Assembly: GCA_019637445.1 (NCBI GenBank)
Contig: JAHBVS010000001.1
Location: 965,586 to 1,029,585, forward strand
Origin: Gemmatimonadaceae bacterium
Lineage (GTDB): Bacteria; Gemmatimonadota; Gemmatimonadetes; Gemmatimonadales; Gemmatimonadaceae
Direction: 5' to 3'
DNA: 64,000 nucleotides
The notes beneath the pieces are model-generated. The model made no database searches. It had not been told where the DNA came from and was given only the letters and a program-made list of their open reading frames with translations. Positions 7,748 to 16,744 of the stretch are shown piece by piece. Position 1 is the stretch's first letter; every line of letters begins with the position of its first letter. The position numbers and the translations under genes were made by a program.

Positions 7748-9091
7748 TTAGAGACTCCACCCCGCCCGATAAGCCGGCATCACAAACTCAGAAGGCGGCG
7801 TGACATTGGTAATCGCGCCGGTGTTCGGATTGAGCTCCAACACCTCCCCCATCCGCGACGCCAAGCACCCAAGCAGGATCATCTCCGTCATCGGCGCCGC
7901 ATACGAGGCAAAGTCCGACCCCGCACGCCCGTTCGTCTTGCACGCCGAGATCCACTCCTGATAAACACCAGCAGTCCGCTCATACTTCTGCGGCAACGGC
8001 GTGGCACGCACTTCCGCATCCAACTTGGCGTCAAGCAGGCGCGGATTCTGCCCATAGGTGCTCGCCAGCATCATGCCCTTGGAGCCAACCCAGAGCTGCC
8101 CGCCTTCCGTGTCATGCGGCCAGGGATCATTCCCCCACCCAGCAGGCTTCGGCGGATACAGACTGCCATCGCGCCAGGTCAGCGTCACCGCGCGACGATT
8201 CCCAATCGCCGGGAACTCATACGTGATCCGCTCCACCGCCGGCGCCGTCTCCGTATACGGTGTCGTCACCTCGGGCGAGATGCGCGCCGGATACTTGAGC
8301 CCCAGCACCCAGTACGCCGCGTCCATGATGTGACAGGCCATGTCGCCCATCGCGCCCGTGCCGAAGTCCCACCAGCCGCGCCAGTTGAACGGCGCATAGC
8401 GCGGGTGGTACGGCCGCTCGGCGGCGGGTCCGAGCCAGAGGTCCCAATCCATCGTCGGCGGGATGTTGTGCATCTCCGTCGGACGATTGAGCGCCTGTGG
8501 CCAAATCGGACGGTTCGTCCAGAACTCGACGCGCTCCACTTCGCCGATCAACCCGGCCTCGACCCACTCGCGCATGAGGCGGATGCCCTCGCCGGCGTGG
8601 CCCTGGTTGCCCATCTGCGTCGTCTGCCGCGGCCGCCGTCCCGCCTCGGCCTGCAGCGCGCGGGCCTCGCCGATCGTGCGGGCCAACGGCTTCTGGCAGT
8701 ACACGTGCTTGCCCATCTTCAGCGCCATCATCGCCGCCACCGCGTGCGTGTGGTCCGGCGTCGAGACCGTGACCGCGTCGATGTTGTTGCGCTCCTTCTC
8801 CAGCATCTCGCGGAAGTCCTTGTAGCGCTTCACGTCGGGGAACTGCCGGAACGTGCGCTCGGCCTGGCGCCAATCGACGTCCGCGAAGGCCACCAACTGC
8901 TCGCCACTCACACCGCGCACATCGCTGTTGCCCATGCCACCCACGCCGATGCAGGCGATGCGCAGCTTCTGCGTCGGCTGGTTCACGGTGTCGGCCAATG
9001 CGTGCAGCGGCCGCGGGATGCTGGCGGCGGCGCCAGCCGCAGCCATCGTACCGACGAACGAGCGGCGATCAAAGTTGGGCTTACGTGACAT
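7748..9091 (-). CDS. Tat-exported Gfo/Idh/MocA family oxidoreductase
   Basis: The 447-residue protein starts with a twin-arginine signal (DRRSFVG, residues 8-14, then an Ala/Gly-rich hydrophobic region). A Rossmann motif follows (IACIGVGGMGNSD). The family motif reads YCQKPLART, with Gln for the usual Glu but the Lys kept. It belongs to the exported subgroup common in Planctomycetes, Bacteroidetes and Gemmatimonadota, which is thought to oxidise glycosides in the periplasm with a tightly bound cofactor. The start at ATG 9091 is set by the signal peptide. It lies 7 nt downstream of the NupG-type transporter gene in the same operon. A 28-bp repeat follows its stop. Confidence 0.88.
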   Translation of the reverse strand: MSRKPNFDRRSFVGTMAAAGAAASIPRPLHALADTVNQPTQKLRIACIGVGGMGNSDVRGVSGEQLVAFADVDWRQAERTFRQFPDVKRYKDFREMLEKERNNIDAVTVSTPDHTHAVAAMMALKMGKHVYCQKPLARTIGEARALQAEAGRRPRQTTQMGNQGHAGEGIRLMREWVEAGLIGEVERVEFWTNRPIWPQALNRPTEMHNIPPTMDWDLWLGPAAERPYHPRYAPFNWRGWWDFGTGAMGDMACHIMDAAYWVLGLKYPARISPEVTTPYTETAPAVERITYEFPAIGNRRAVTLTWRDGSLYPPKPAGWGNDPWPHDTEGGQLWVGSKGMMLASTYGQNPRLLDAKLDAEVRATPLPQKYERTAGVYQEWISACKTNGRAGSDFASYAAPMTEMILLGCLASRMGEVLELNPNTGAITNVTPPSEFVMPAYRAGWSL

Positions 9092-9098
9092 CAGGGTC

Positions 9099-10313
9099 TC
9101 AGGCCTCCGCAGATGACGGACCGTTCTTGGTCCGGAAGAGCACGAGGAACAGCACGAATACGGCAAGCGCGCCGTAGGCGGGGATTGGCCAGATCTTCGA
9201 CCAATCGTGCAACGTGACGCCGCTGGCGTCATCGATGGTGGCGTAGCGATTCACCACCCAGCCCGACGCGAACGCGCCGACGAAGTAGCCCAGCCCGTTG
9301 GTGACGAAGTTGATGAAGCCCTGCGCCGCCGCGCGGATGGACGCACCCGCGCGCTGGTCCGTGTAGATCTGGCCGGCCACGAAGAAGAAGTCGTAGCAGA
9401 CGCCGTGCAGCACGATGCCTGCGTAGATCATCCACATGCCGGGACCGGCATCTCCGCCGGCGAAGGCGAAATAGCGCGCGGCCCAAGCCGCCATTCCGAC
9501 AAGCAGCACGTTCTTGATGCCGAAGCGCATCAGGAAGGCCGGCAGCAGCACCAGGAACACCATCTCGCTCATCTGTCCGAAGGTCTGGATGAACGCCGGC
9601 TCCGGCGCGCCGATCTCGTTGAGGTAGAGGTTCGTGAACGTGTAGTAGAACTGCAGCGGGATGCAGAGCAGGAAGCTGCCCAGCGTGAAGATCAGGAAGT
9701 CCTTGTGGCGCAGCAGCCCGAGTGCGTCGAGGCCAAAGGCGTCACGTACGCTGAAGGGCCGGCCCGCGGCCCGCGGCGGCGTCGCCGGAAGCGCGAACGA
9801 GAAGAGGCCGAGCACAATCCCGGCACCGGCTGCCAGCTGCATCGGCAGGGCCAGCGCGTCAGCCTTCAACACCTTGCCCACCAGGATGCCCGCCACGATC
9901 CAGCCGAAGGTCCCCAGGACGCGGATCAGCGGGAACTCCTTCGCCGGATCCTTGATGTGGTGGAAGCTGATTGCATTCGACAGCGACAGCGTCGGCATGT
10001 AACAAAGCGCGTAAACAATCAGCAGCGGATAGAACGTGCCGAACGCATCCTGGCCGCTCACGATCCACATCACCACGCCGCCCGCGATGTGCAGGACGGC
10101 GAGCAGCTTCTCGGTGGCGAAGAATCGATCCGCCACCATGCCGATGAAGAACGGCGAGATCAGCGCGGCGATGGCCGTGGCGCCGTAGGCGGCGCCGATC
10201 TGCGGATCGGAGAAGCGCAGCGTCTGGCCGAGGTAGGTGCCCATGGTGACGAACCAGACGCCCCAGACGAAGTACTGCAGGAACATCAGGACCGCGAGGC
10301 GAGTCTTGATCAC
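9099..10313 (-). CDS. NupG/XapB-type MFS nucleoside:H+ symporter-like transporter
   Basis: This 404-residue membrane protein has 12 predicted helices. Its features fit the nucleoside:H+ symporter family: [20 protein letters not shown] at the start, then [26 protein letters not shown] (split across helices 2-3), and [11 protein letters not shown]. In sugar clusters of this kind such transporters may instead carry sugars or keto-sugars; that is inference. The GTG start at 10313 has GGGAG 8-9 nt upstream and overlaps the stop of the DUF1080 gene by 4 nt (GTGA), so the pair is translationally coupled. Confidence 0.85.
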   Translation of the reverse strand: MIKTRLAVLMFLQYFVWGVWFVTMGTYLGQTLRFSDPQIGAAYGATAIAALISPFFIGMVADRFFATEKLLAVLHIAGGVVMWIVSGQDAFGTFYPLLIVYALCYMPTLSLSNAISFHHIKDPAKEFPLIRVLGTFGWIVAGILVGKVLKADALALPMQLAAGAGIVLGLFSFALPATPPRAAGRPFSVRDAFGLDALGLLRHKDFLIFTLGSFLLCIPLQFYYTFTNLYLNEIGAPEPAFIQTFGQMSEMVFLVLLPAFLMRFGIKNVLLVGMAAWAARYFAFAGGDAGPGMWMIYAGIVLHGVCYDFFFVAGQIYTDQRAGASIRAAAQGFINFVTNGLGYFVGAFASGWVVNRYATIDDASGVTLHDWSKIWPIPAYGALAVFVLFLVLFRTKNGPSSAEA

Positions 10314-10987
10314 CTTGAAAGCTCCCGGATGCGCATGCCGCGGAAGGCCACCTCGCCGGGATGTTCCTGCAGGGCGATGTGCCCGTAGGTCCCCCAGCCG
10401 TACGCGGGCCAGGCCGCGAACTTGGTGGTCGCGACCTTTGCCCTCCACTCCGGCGTCCAGAGCTCGTACTCCACGACCTTTACGCCATTCAGCCAGTGCT
10501 CGACGTGCGGGCCTCGCGCGATGATGCGTCCGTGGTTCCACTCGCCCACGGGCTTGGTCACATCGCGCACCGGGGCGTCCAGCCCGTAGTTCGCGGCGGC
10601 CGAGGTGAGCGTGCTGCGGCCGTCGGGCGCCCCGACGTTGTCGAGAATCTGGTACTCGGGCGCGTTCTCGTAGACGACGCGCGTCCCCTCGGTGGCGCGG
10701 TAGAACACGCCGCTGTTGCCCGTCTCGCTCACCCGCCACTCGAACTCAAGCTCGAAGTCCGAGAATTGCCGACGCGTGATGATGTCGCGGCGGCTCGCGC
10801 CGCGGAGGAGCACCCCAGTGGCGTCGTCGAACGTCCAGCCGCTCGGAAGTGTGTCGGAGCGATAGCCGCGCCAGGCGTCGGCGCGCTGGAGGGAGATCCA
10901 CTCGCCGGGCGCGGCCTGCGCGCGGCTCGCGCTGGGCAACAGGAAGGCGAGGACGGCGGCGAGCGCGAGAGCCGGATGAAATCGCAT
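10310..10987 (-). CDS. Exported DUF1080 protein (3-keto-disaccharide hydrolase family)
   Basis: This 225-residue protein has a Sec signal peptide (residues 1 to about 23, ending ASRAQA) and one DUF1080 beta-jelly-roll domain. The domain shows GDL-like [35 protein letters not shown], the late motif [10 protein letters not shown] and [10 protein letters not shown]. Members cleave 3-keto-glycosides or act as lectin-like modules in glycoside oxidation clusters. It is the first gene of the operon followed by the transporter, the exported oxidoreductase and cutC. The ATG at 10987 matches the signal peptide; no strong Shine-Dalgarno is seen. It is divergent from the lipoprotein gene at 11250 across 262 bp. 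Confidence 0.88.
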   Translation of the reverse strand: MRFHPALALAAVLAFLLPSASRAQAAPGEWISLQRADAWRGYRSDTLPSGWTFDDATGVLLRGASRRDIITRRQFSDFELEFEWRVSETGNSGVFYRATEGTRVVYENAPEYQILDNVGAPDGRSTLTSAAANYGLDAPVRDVTKPVGEWNHGRIIARGPHVEHWLNGVKVVEYELWTPEWRAKVATTKFAAWPAYGWGTYGHIALQEHPGEVAFRGMRIRELSR

Positions 10988-11249
10988 GGGTCGGGGGAAG
11001 AGGACGGCAATTGGGGCGAGCCGAGAGAACGTAGGCACTCAGGGGGCGAACCGTAAGGCGGAACGGGGGTCCGAAGAGGCGCCGAAGCGCATCTATTGAC
11101 CCTTCCTTGCACATCGCGGGAACTTGTACCAAGATTGTCCCAGTCGTCCGCCGCGCGTTCGCGTTGCGCGCTCGCGTCGGACCGCACGTTGCGCGGTGTC
11201 CTCTGCGGTGAGGCACCGTGTCCCTTCACCCCCGCACCGGTACAGCCTG

Positions 11250-12551
11250 ATGCCGAAGCACTTCCTTCGAGCGCCCTGGGGGCGCCGTCTCACCGCCCTC
11301 GCAGCGGTGCCACTTCTCACCTTGGCAGCGTGCTCGAGCGATGACGACGGGGTTGGCGGCAGTTCAATCGTCGAAGTCGAAATCGTCACGGTGCCGAACA
11401 ACCAGACGCTGACGCAGCTGATTCCTGGCAACACGCGTCAGATGCTCGGCGTGCCGACGAACTCGAGCGGCAACTTCGTGGATCGCGCGGTGACCTGGGT
11501 GTCGTCGAACCCGGCTGCGGCGACGATCGACGCGACCGGCCTCGTCTCGGCCGTTGCGGGCGGCACGACCTGGATCCGCGCCACCGCCGGTGGCCGCACG
11601 GACTCGATCTCCGTCGCGGTGCGCTACCCGGTGGGCACCATCACGATGGCGCCGGCCAACCCGACGATGCGTCGTGAGCAGGCGCAGCAGATGACGCTGA
11701 CGATCCTCGACACGCAGGGGAACCCGGTCACTGGCCGCACGATCACCTGGGCCTCGAACAACGCGGGCGTGACGGTCAACGCCACGGGCCTCGTGTCGGT
11801 CGGCGCCGCCACGGCGGATGCGCAGGTCGCCACGATCACGGCCACCGCGGCCAACGCGTCGGACGGCGGTGTCGCCGTCAACGGCACGACGAACGTGACG
11901 GTGATGGGTGATGCCGTCGTCGCCACGGTCACCATCACCGGTGGCACGGGCGTCGATGCGATCGGCTTCCGCGGCAACACCGGCACCAACACGACGCTGG
12001 TTGCCACTGCCCGCTCGGGCCTCGGCAACGTCATCGTGACGCCGATTACCTGGTCCGGCGGCAATGACGCCGTTGGCACGGTCGACGCCGGTACGGGCGC
12101 CGTGACTTTTGCCGGCGGGGTCGGCAACCTCACCGTGACGGCGAACGCCACCGGTGCTGGCGCCGACGGTGCCAACGTGCTCGGCACGGCCTCCTTCGAA
12201 GTCGCGGCCGCGCTGACCTCCGGTGCCCCGGTCACCGCGCCTGACATGGCGGGCGGCAACGGCTACAGCTACGCGTTCGACGCTGTCGGCGGTGGCTTCA
12301 CCAGCTTCACGGCCGTGGCTGCCAACGGCTCGGGTGACGGCGACCTGTACGTCTTCGACCCAGGCGTGACCAACTGGACGACCACGGACGGCGGTGGCTC
12401 GAACTTCCGCTGCCGCTCCTGGAACTCCGGCAACGGCGAGAACTGCGCCATCGGTACGGCCCTGCCGGGCTGGTACCGCGTCCGCCTCTACGCCTGGACC
12501 CCGGCTGGTGTGGTGTCCGGCATGCAGCTGACGGTGACCGGCGCGCCGTAA
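11250..12551 (+). CDS. Lipoprotein with Big2-type Ig-like repeats and a C-terminal PPC domain
   Basis: The 433-residue product has a lipoprotein signal ending LTLAAC, with Cys28 as the lipidated residue. Two to three bacterial Ig-like (Big2) domains follow at about residues 40-320, shown by VTWVSSNPAAATIDATGLVS and ITWASNNAGVTVNATGLVSV. The last 110 residues look like a PPC (pre-peptidase C-terminal) beta-sandwich, with GDGDLYVFDPG and RCRSWNSGNGENC. It is probably surface-displayed; no catalytic domain is present. ATG 11250 is selected by the signal sequence. The gene is monocistronic, with a strong hairpin right after it. A TTGACC at 11096-11101 could be a -35 box, but I see no convincing -10. 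Confidence 0.8.
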   Translation: MPKHFLRAPWGRRLTALAAVPLLTLAACSSDDDGVGGSSIVEVEIVTVPNNQTLTQLIPGNTRQMLGVPTNSSGNFVDRAVTWVSSNPAAATIDATGLVSAVAGGTTWIRATAGGRTDSISVAVRYPVGTITMAPANPTMRREQAQQMTLTILDTQGNPVTGRTITWASNNAGVTVNATGLVSVGAATADAQVATITATAANASDGGVAVNGTTNVTVMGDAVVATVTITGGTGVDAIGFRGNTGTNTTLVATARSGLGNVIVTPITWSGGNDAVGTVDAGTGAVTFAGGVGNLTVTANATGAGADGANVLGTASFEVAAALTSGAPVTAPDMAGGNGYSYAFDAVGGGFTSFTAVAANGSGDGDLYVFDPGVTNWTTTDGGGSNFRCRSWNSGNGENCAIGTALPGWYRVRLYAWTPAGVVSGMQLTVTGAP

Positions 12552-12573
12552 GCGCCCTCACCCGCAGTAGTGG

Positions 12574-12611
12574 AAGGGCGGCGTCTCCCCCAGCGGGAGG
12601 CGCCGCCCTTT
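12574..12611 (+). terminator. Hairpin terminator after the Big2/PPC lipoprotein
   Basis: AAGGGCGGCG TCTCCC pairs with GGGAG GCGCCGCCCTT across a short loop, followed by T-rich bases (CCCTTTCG). It begins 22 nt after the stop codon. Rho-independent in form, with a weak U tract. Confidence 0.75.
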
Positions 12612-12639
12612 CGCTGGCGCCGCAGTCCCACGAAACACA

Positions 12640-12671
12640 AAACGGCCACCCGCGTGAGCGGGTGGCCGTTT
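12640..12671 (-). terminator. Terminator of tRNA-Gln
   Basis: AAACGGCCACCCGC and GCGGGTGGCCGTTT form a perfect 14-bp stem with a 4-nt loop. It starts 13 nt beyond the tRNA 3' end on the minus strand and is followed on that strand by TGTGTTT, a usable U-rich tail. Confidence 0.85.
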
Positions 12672-12684
12672 GCTTGCTGCGCGA

Positions 12685-12757
12685 TTGCCCCTCCTGGGAT
12701 CGAACCAGGAACCTTCTGATCCAGAGTCAGACGCTCTGCCAGTTGAGCTAAGGGGCA
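12685..12757 (-). tRNA. tRNA-Gln (anticodon CUG)
   Basis: It folds as a full cloverleaf. The acceptor stem TGCCCCT pairs with AGGGGCA and the D stem GCTC with GAGC. The anticodon stem TCTGA/TCAGA holds the loop CTCTGGA, giving anticodon CTG. The T arm is CCTGG TTCGATC CCAGG, with discriminator A. CCA is not encoded. The 73-nt gene lies on the same strand as, and directly downstream of, glnS, whose product charges it. Confidence 0.95.
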
Positions 12758-12761
12758 GCGT

Positions 12762-12783
12762 TTCCCCGGACGCGTCCGGGGAA
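12762..12783. promoter_or_regulatory. 22-bp perfect palindrome in the tRNA-Gln leader
   Basis: TTCCCCGGACG is followed directly by its reverse complement, giving a self-complementary 22-bp sequence 4 nt upstream of the mature tRNA 5' end. It could end glnS transcription, be an operator, or form a leader stem removed by RNase P. It is too symmetric and well placed to ignore; function is unknown. Confidence 0.6.
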
Positions 12784-12790
12784 CCCTGAA

Positions 12791-12817
12791 ATTATCGGCA
12801 CCTGGAGCCCGGAGCAA
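12791..12817 (-). promoter_or_regulatory. Candidate sigma-70 promoter for tRNA-Gln
   Basis: On the minus strand GATAAT (12796-12791) resembles a -10 box, with TTGCTC (12817-12812) as a possible -35 at 15-nt spacing, or GGTTGC at 17. Initiation would fall at about 12784, right at the edge of the palindrome. Proposed from sequence only. Confidence 0.4.
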
Positions 12818-12883
12818 CCCTACGAGGCCTGCGTTCGCCAGCACGAGGCACCCGGGATGCTGCCCCATCCCGCCCCACGCCTC

Positions 12884-14593
12884 TCAGCCGCCCTTCTTCA
12901 GCTCCTTGGCCCAGCTGTCCCTGAGCCCCACGATCCGGTTGAACACGAGGCGCCCGGCCTTGCTGTCCTCCGGCTCGCTATAGAAGTAGCCCACCCGCTC
13001 GAACTGGTAGCGCGAGCCGATGGGGTCGGCCGCCACCGTGGGTTCGACCTTGGCGTCGGGAATCACCACTAGCGATTCCGGATTCAGCGAGACCATGAAG
13101 TCCTGGCCCTCCGGTACGTCGTCCGGGTCGGGCTGGGCAAAGAGCCGGTCGTAGAGGCGCACCTCGCAGCTCAAGGCCTGCGGCGCCGAGACCCAGTGGA
13201 TGGTGCCCTTCACCTTCTTGCCGGAATTGGCGCCACCGCTCTTGGTCTCTGGGTCGTAGCTGCAGCGCAGCTCGATGATCTCGCCCGCCGCGTCCTTCAC
13301 GACCTCCTCGCACTTGATGATGTAGCCGAAGCGCAGCCGCACCTCGTTCCCCGGCGAGAGCCGGAAGAACTTCTTCGGCGGGTCCTCCATGAAGTCATCG
13401 CGATCGATGTACAACTCGCGCGAGAACGGGATCTGCCGGGTGCCCGTCTTGGGCACGTCGTGCGGATAGTTCTGGGCCTCGAGCATCTCACCCGGGCCCT
13501 CGGGATAGTTCGTGAGCACGACCTTGAGCGGCTTGAGCACGGCCAGCACGCGCGGCACTTCCATGTTCAAGTCGTTGCGCACCGCGTGCTCGAAGATGGC
13601 GATCTCCACCCGCGCGTCCTTTCGCGCCACGCCGATCGTCTCGGCGAAGTCGCGGATGGCCTCGGGCCGCACGCCACGGCGGCGCAGCCCGGCAATCGTC
13701 GGCATCCGCGGGTCGTCCCAGCCGTTGACCTTCGCCTCGTTCACCAGACGCAGCAGCTTGCGCTTGCTGAGCACGGTGTAATCGAGCTCGAGCCGCGCGA
13801 ACTCGATCTGCGTCGGGGGATTCTTGAAGCCCGCCTCGCGCACCAGCCAATCGTAGATCTCGCGGTTGTCCTTGAACTCCAGCGTGCACAGCGAGCGCGT
13901 GATGCCCTCGATGGCGTCGCTCAGGCCGTGCGCGAAGTCGTACAGCGGGAAGATGTTCCAGCTCGTCCCGCGGCGATAATGCTCCGCCCCGCGGCGGATT
14001 CGCAGCAGCAGCGGGTCGCGCATGATCATGTTCGGGTGCGCCATGTCGATCTTGGCGCGCAGCACGCGCTCGCCGTCGGCGAACTCGCCGTCCTTCATGC
14101 GGCGCAGCAGGTCGAGGTTCTCGTCCGCGCTGCGGTCGCGCCAGGGGCTGCGCGTGCCGGCCGAGGTCACCGTGCCGCGGTTGGTGCGGATCTGCTCCTC
14201 GGTCTGGTCGTCCACATACGCCTTGCCCTTCCGCACCAGGTCCTCGGCGATGTCATACAGCTTCTCGAAATAATCCGAGGCGTAGAACTCACCATCCCAC
14301 TGGAAACCGAGCCACTGTACGTCGCGCTTGATGGCCTCGACGTACTTCATGTCCTCGGTAAACGGATTGGTGTCGTCGAAGCGCAGGTTGCAGCTGCCGG
14401 CGAACTCCTTGGCGATGCCGAAGTTGAGGCAGATGGACTTGGCGTGTCCCATGTGCAGGAACCCGTTGGGCTCCGGCGGGAAACGCGTGGCCGGGGGGCG
14501 GCCGAAGCGGCCGCTGGCCACGTCGTCGGCGACGAGCTCGCGGATGAAGTCGCGCGCGCGGGGCGCGTCGGGGCTGGGGCTGGTATCGGTCAC
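12884..14593 (-). CDS. glnS: Glutaminyl-tRNA synthetase
   Basis: This 569-residue class I enzyme attaches glutamine to tRNA-Gln. The HIGH-type motif is in PPEPNGFLHMGHAKS (His47 to His50). Other marks are CNLRFDDTNPFTED, the KMSKS equivalent VLSKRKL (274-280), and the two C-terminal anticodon-binding beta barrels with SYDPETKSG. Length is close to E. coli GlnRS (554). GTG 14593 is used because the recognisable protein begins within about 10 residues of it, and upstream codons look non-coding. A bacterial glnS means direct glutaminylation, an alternative to the GatCAB route. The cognate tRNA-Gln lies 126 nt downstream on the same strand. The gene is divergent from the LytTR regulator. Confidence 0.97.
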   Translation of the reverse strand: MTDTSPSPDAPRARDFIRELVADDVASGRFGRPPATRFPPEPNGFLHMGHAKSICLNFGIAKEFAGSCNLRFDDTNPFTEDMKYVEAIKRDVQWLGFQWDGEFYASDYFEKLYDIAEDLVRKGKAYVDDQTEEQIRTNRGTVTSAGTRSPWRDRSADENLDLLRRMKDGEFADGERVLRAKIDMAHPNMIMRDPLLLRIRRGAEHYRRGTSWNIFPLYDFAHGLSDAIEGITRSLCTLEFKDNREIYDWLVREAGFKNPPTQIEFARLELDYTVLSKRKLLRLVNEAKVNGWDDPRMPTIAGLRRRGVRPEAIRDFAETIGVARKDARVEIAIFEHAVRNDLNMEVPRVLAVLKPLKVVLTNYPEGPGEMLEAQNYPHDVPKTGTRQIPFSRELYIDRDDFMEDPPKKFFRLSPGNEVRLRFGYIIKCEEVVKDAAGEIIELRCSYDPETKSGGANSGKKVKGTIHWVSAPQALSCEVRLYDRLFAQPDPDDVPEGQDFMVSLNPESLVVIPDAKVEPTVAADPIGSRYQFERVGYFYSEPEDSKAGRLVFNRIVGLRDSWAKELKKGG

Positions 14594-14773
14594 GGAGATG
14601 CGGGCGCTGAGAGACGGGAAAGTTAACCACCGCCGCGCGCTGACGGCCGAGACTGCCGTCCAGGACTCCACCGCGCGGCCGACCCCGCCCGTCGCCACGA
14701 CGGCCTGTCCCTGCTGCGGCACGGCTCGTCACGCGCCGGCGACGGCCCCTGCCCGCCTTCCGTACATTCCGGG

Positions 14774-15553
14774 ATGCCCACGCGTGTGCTGATCGCCGAC
14801 GACGAGCCCTTGGCACGCGAACGTCTTCGTGACCTGGTGCTCGAAGCGGAGCCCTCCGCGGAGATTCGAGAGGCCGGCCACGGCGACGAAGCCATTGCCC
14901 ATGTGCGCGACTGGCGGCCGCAGGTGGTGTTCCTCGACATCCAGATGCCCGGCTGCGATGGTTTCGGCGTGGTTGAGCGCATCGGTCCGGAGCGCATGCC
15001 GCCCACCGCCTTCGTGACGGCCTATGACCAGCACGCGCTGCGCGCCTTCGAGGTCGCTGCCGTGGACTACCTGCTGAAGCCCTTCGACGACGCACGATTC
15101 CACGCAGCCTGGCGCCGGCTCACGGCGGGGCGGGCGACCAACGGCCTCGCGGATGAGGCCCGCCGGCTCGCCGAACTGCTCACTTCCGTGGCGCGGCCGG
15201 CCACCGACGCCGGGCGCTACCTCGAGCGCTTCCTGGTGCGCGTCGGCGAACGCACCCTGCTCGTGCCGGTGCAGGACGTGCGCTGGATCCAAAGCGATGG
15301 CAACTATGCCGACCTCTTCACCGCGACCGGCAAGCACAGCGTCCGCGAGACGCTGGCCACGCTGGAGGAGCAGCTGGATCCCGCCCGCTTCGTCCGGGTG
15401 CACCGACGCGTCATCGTGGCCATCGACGCCATCAGGGAACTCCAGCCGTGGTTTGCCGGCGACCAGGTACTGATCCTTCGCGACGGCACCAAGCTTCGCG
15501 TCTCGCGCACACGGCGCGAGGCCGTCGCGGCGCGGCTGGCGGGTCGCGCGTGA
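14774..15553 (+). CDS. LytTR-family response regulator
   Basis: The 259-residue protein has an N-terminal receiver domain: acidic pocket DDE at 9-11, phospho-acceptor Asp55 in FLDIQMP, and the late conserved Lys in LLKPFD. A short linker leads to a LytTR DNA-binding domain (about 155-257, with VRWIQSDGNYADL and FVRVHRRVIV). It is a transcription factor whose target is unknown. It overlaps the downstream histidine kinase gene by 4 nt (GTGA), so the two form a two-component pair. The start ATG 14774 sits at the natural receiver beginning MPTRVLIADDE. Confidence 0.95.
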   Translation: MPTRVLIADDEPLARERLRDLVLEAEPSAEIREAGHGDEAIAHVRDWRPQVVFLDIQMPGCDGFGVVERIGPERMPPTAFVTAYDQHALRAFEVAAVDYLLKPFDDARFHAAWRRLTAGRATNGLADEARRLAELLTSVARPATDAGRYLERFLVRVGERTLLVPVQDVRWIQSDGNYADLFTATGKHSVRETLATLEEQLDPARFVRVHRRVIVAIDAIRELQPWFAGDQVLILRDGTKLRVSRTRREAVAARLAGRA

Positions 15554-15585
15554 GCACGGCGCGCGAGGTGAGCACCGCGCGCGAC
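15550..15585 (+). repeat. 18-bp tandem duplication spanning the kinase start codon
   Basis: GTGAGCACGGCGCGCGAG is repeated as GTGAGCACCGCGCGCGAC with two differences. Each copy begins with an in-frame GTG, so the protein starts VSTAREVSTARD and either GTG may initiate. Confidence 0.85.
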
Positions 15586-16740
15586 GTGACCGCGCCGAGA
15601 TCGGGCGGCACTCGTCTCGGCCACGGGGTGATCAGCAGCAGGGCCCTGCTGATTGCGTTTTGGCTGCTGCCAGCCGCCGTGGCAACGCTGGGCCTTCGCC
15701 TCGTGCCCTCCCGCCTGAACCCCGACCTGACGCTTGTCGAGGTCTTTGCCTCGCAGTTGCTGATCTGGCTGCCCTGGGCGGGTTGGTCGGCGCTCATCGT
15801 CGCGGTCTGCGAGCGCGTGCCCTTTGAGCGCGGTCGCATCGGACGCGCGCTGGCGGCACACGCCATCCTCAGCCCGGCGGTGATCGTCGCGCAGATCCTC
15901 ATCATCTGGGAGGTCAGTCTCGCCTTCGGGATGAACGAACCCCGCGGCTTCGACAGCCGCGTACTCATCGGCATCCGGCAGTACGGCGACTTGTTGATGG
16001 TGGTGTACTGGGCCGTGGTCGGCGCCCAGGCAGGACTCGCCTGGCACGCGCGCTGGCAGGAGGAATCGCTGCGGGCCGCTCAACTGCGCGAGGACCTCGC
16101 CACGGCCAGCCTGCAGGCCCTGCGCGCGCAGCTCAACCCGCATTTCCTCTTCAACGCACTGAACTCGGTGGTCACGCTGATCGGGCGCGACGCCAGCACG
16201 GCGCGCGCGATGCTCGTGCGACTCTCGGACCTGCTGCGTGCGACGCTGGCCGCGGGCGACGCCCAGGAAACCACGGTGGCGCAGGAGATCGCGCTGGTGG
16301 CGCACTATCTCGAGATCGAGCAGGTGCGCTTCGCGGACCGGCTGAACGTGCAGTGGACGCTGGACCCGGGTGCGAATGAGCTCGCAGTCCCCGCGTTCAC
16401 ACTGCAGCCCTTGGTGGAAAACGCCCTCAAGCACGGGCTCGGCCGCCGGCAGGGACCGGGAAGCGTGGAGGTGATCACGCGCTGCGAAAACGGGACGCTC
16501 GAGCTCGTGGTGCGCGATGGGAGCGCGGCGAGCACGACGGCGGCGCCGGGCGTGCCGCAGCAGCGCTCGAATGGCGCCGGTATTGCGCTCGCCAACCTAC
16601 GGGCGCGCCTCGAGCGCCTGCACGGCGTCACCGCCTCGGTGGACCTGCAGCCCAACTCCGTCGGAGGCACCGACGCCGTCGTGCGACTGCCCGCGAGGGG
16701 CAGTGCCGCCGCGTCACCGGCGTCGGTCCGAAGCCGGTGA
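15550..16740 (+). CDS. LytS/YehU-type sensor histidine kinase
   Basis: This 396-residue inner-membrane kinase has four transmembrane helices (about residues 25-165) and a short coiled segment. A His_kinase domain with the phosphorylated residue follows in AQLNPHFLFNALNS (His198), and an HATPase_c domain with N-box PLVENALKHG (Asn291) and a late glycine box (GAGIALANLRARLE). No extracellular sensor domain is present, so it may sense membrane state or a small ligand. Its partner is the LytTR regulator that overlaps its start. GTG 15550 is coupled to the previous stop; GTG 15568 is a second possible start in a duplicated segment. It ends 4 nt from the convergent SGNH gene. Confidence 0.93.
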   Translation: MSTAREVSTARDVTAPRSGGTRLGHGVISSRALLIAFWLLPAAVATLGLRLVPSRLNPDLTLVEVFASQLLIWLPWAGWSALIVAVCERVPFERGRIGRALAAHAILSPAVIVAQILIIWEVSLAFGMNEPRGFDSRVLIGIRQYGDLLMVVYWAVVGAQAGLAWHARWQEESLRAAQLREDLATASLQALRAQLNPHFLFNALNSVVTLIGRDASTARAMLVRLSDLLRATLAAGDAQETTVAQEIALVAHYLEIEQVRFADRLNVQWTLDPGANELAVPAFTLQPLVENALKHGLGRRQGPGSVEVITRCENGTLELVVRDGSAASTTAAPGVPQQRSNGAGIALANLRARLERLHGVTASVDLQPNSVGGTDAVVRLPARGSAAASPASVRSR

Positions 16741-16744
16741 TCCG

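Noticed and set aside
12488-12868. Small minus-strand frame across the tRNA-Gln region
   Set aside because: It translates through a tRNA gene and two hairpins, so it is not a protein gene.
15448-15549. Upstream extension of the LytS-type kinase to 15448
   Set aside because: It would overlap the DNA-binding domain of the regulator and adds Arg-rich residues; the GTGA overlap at 15550 is the natural start.
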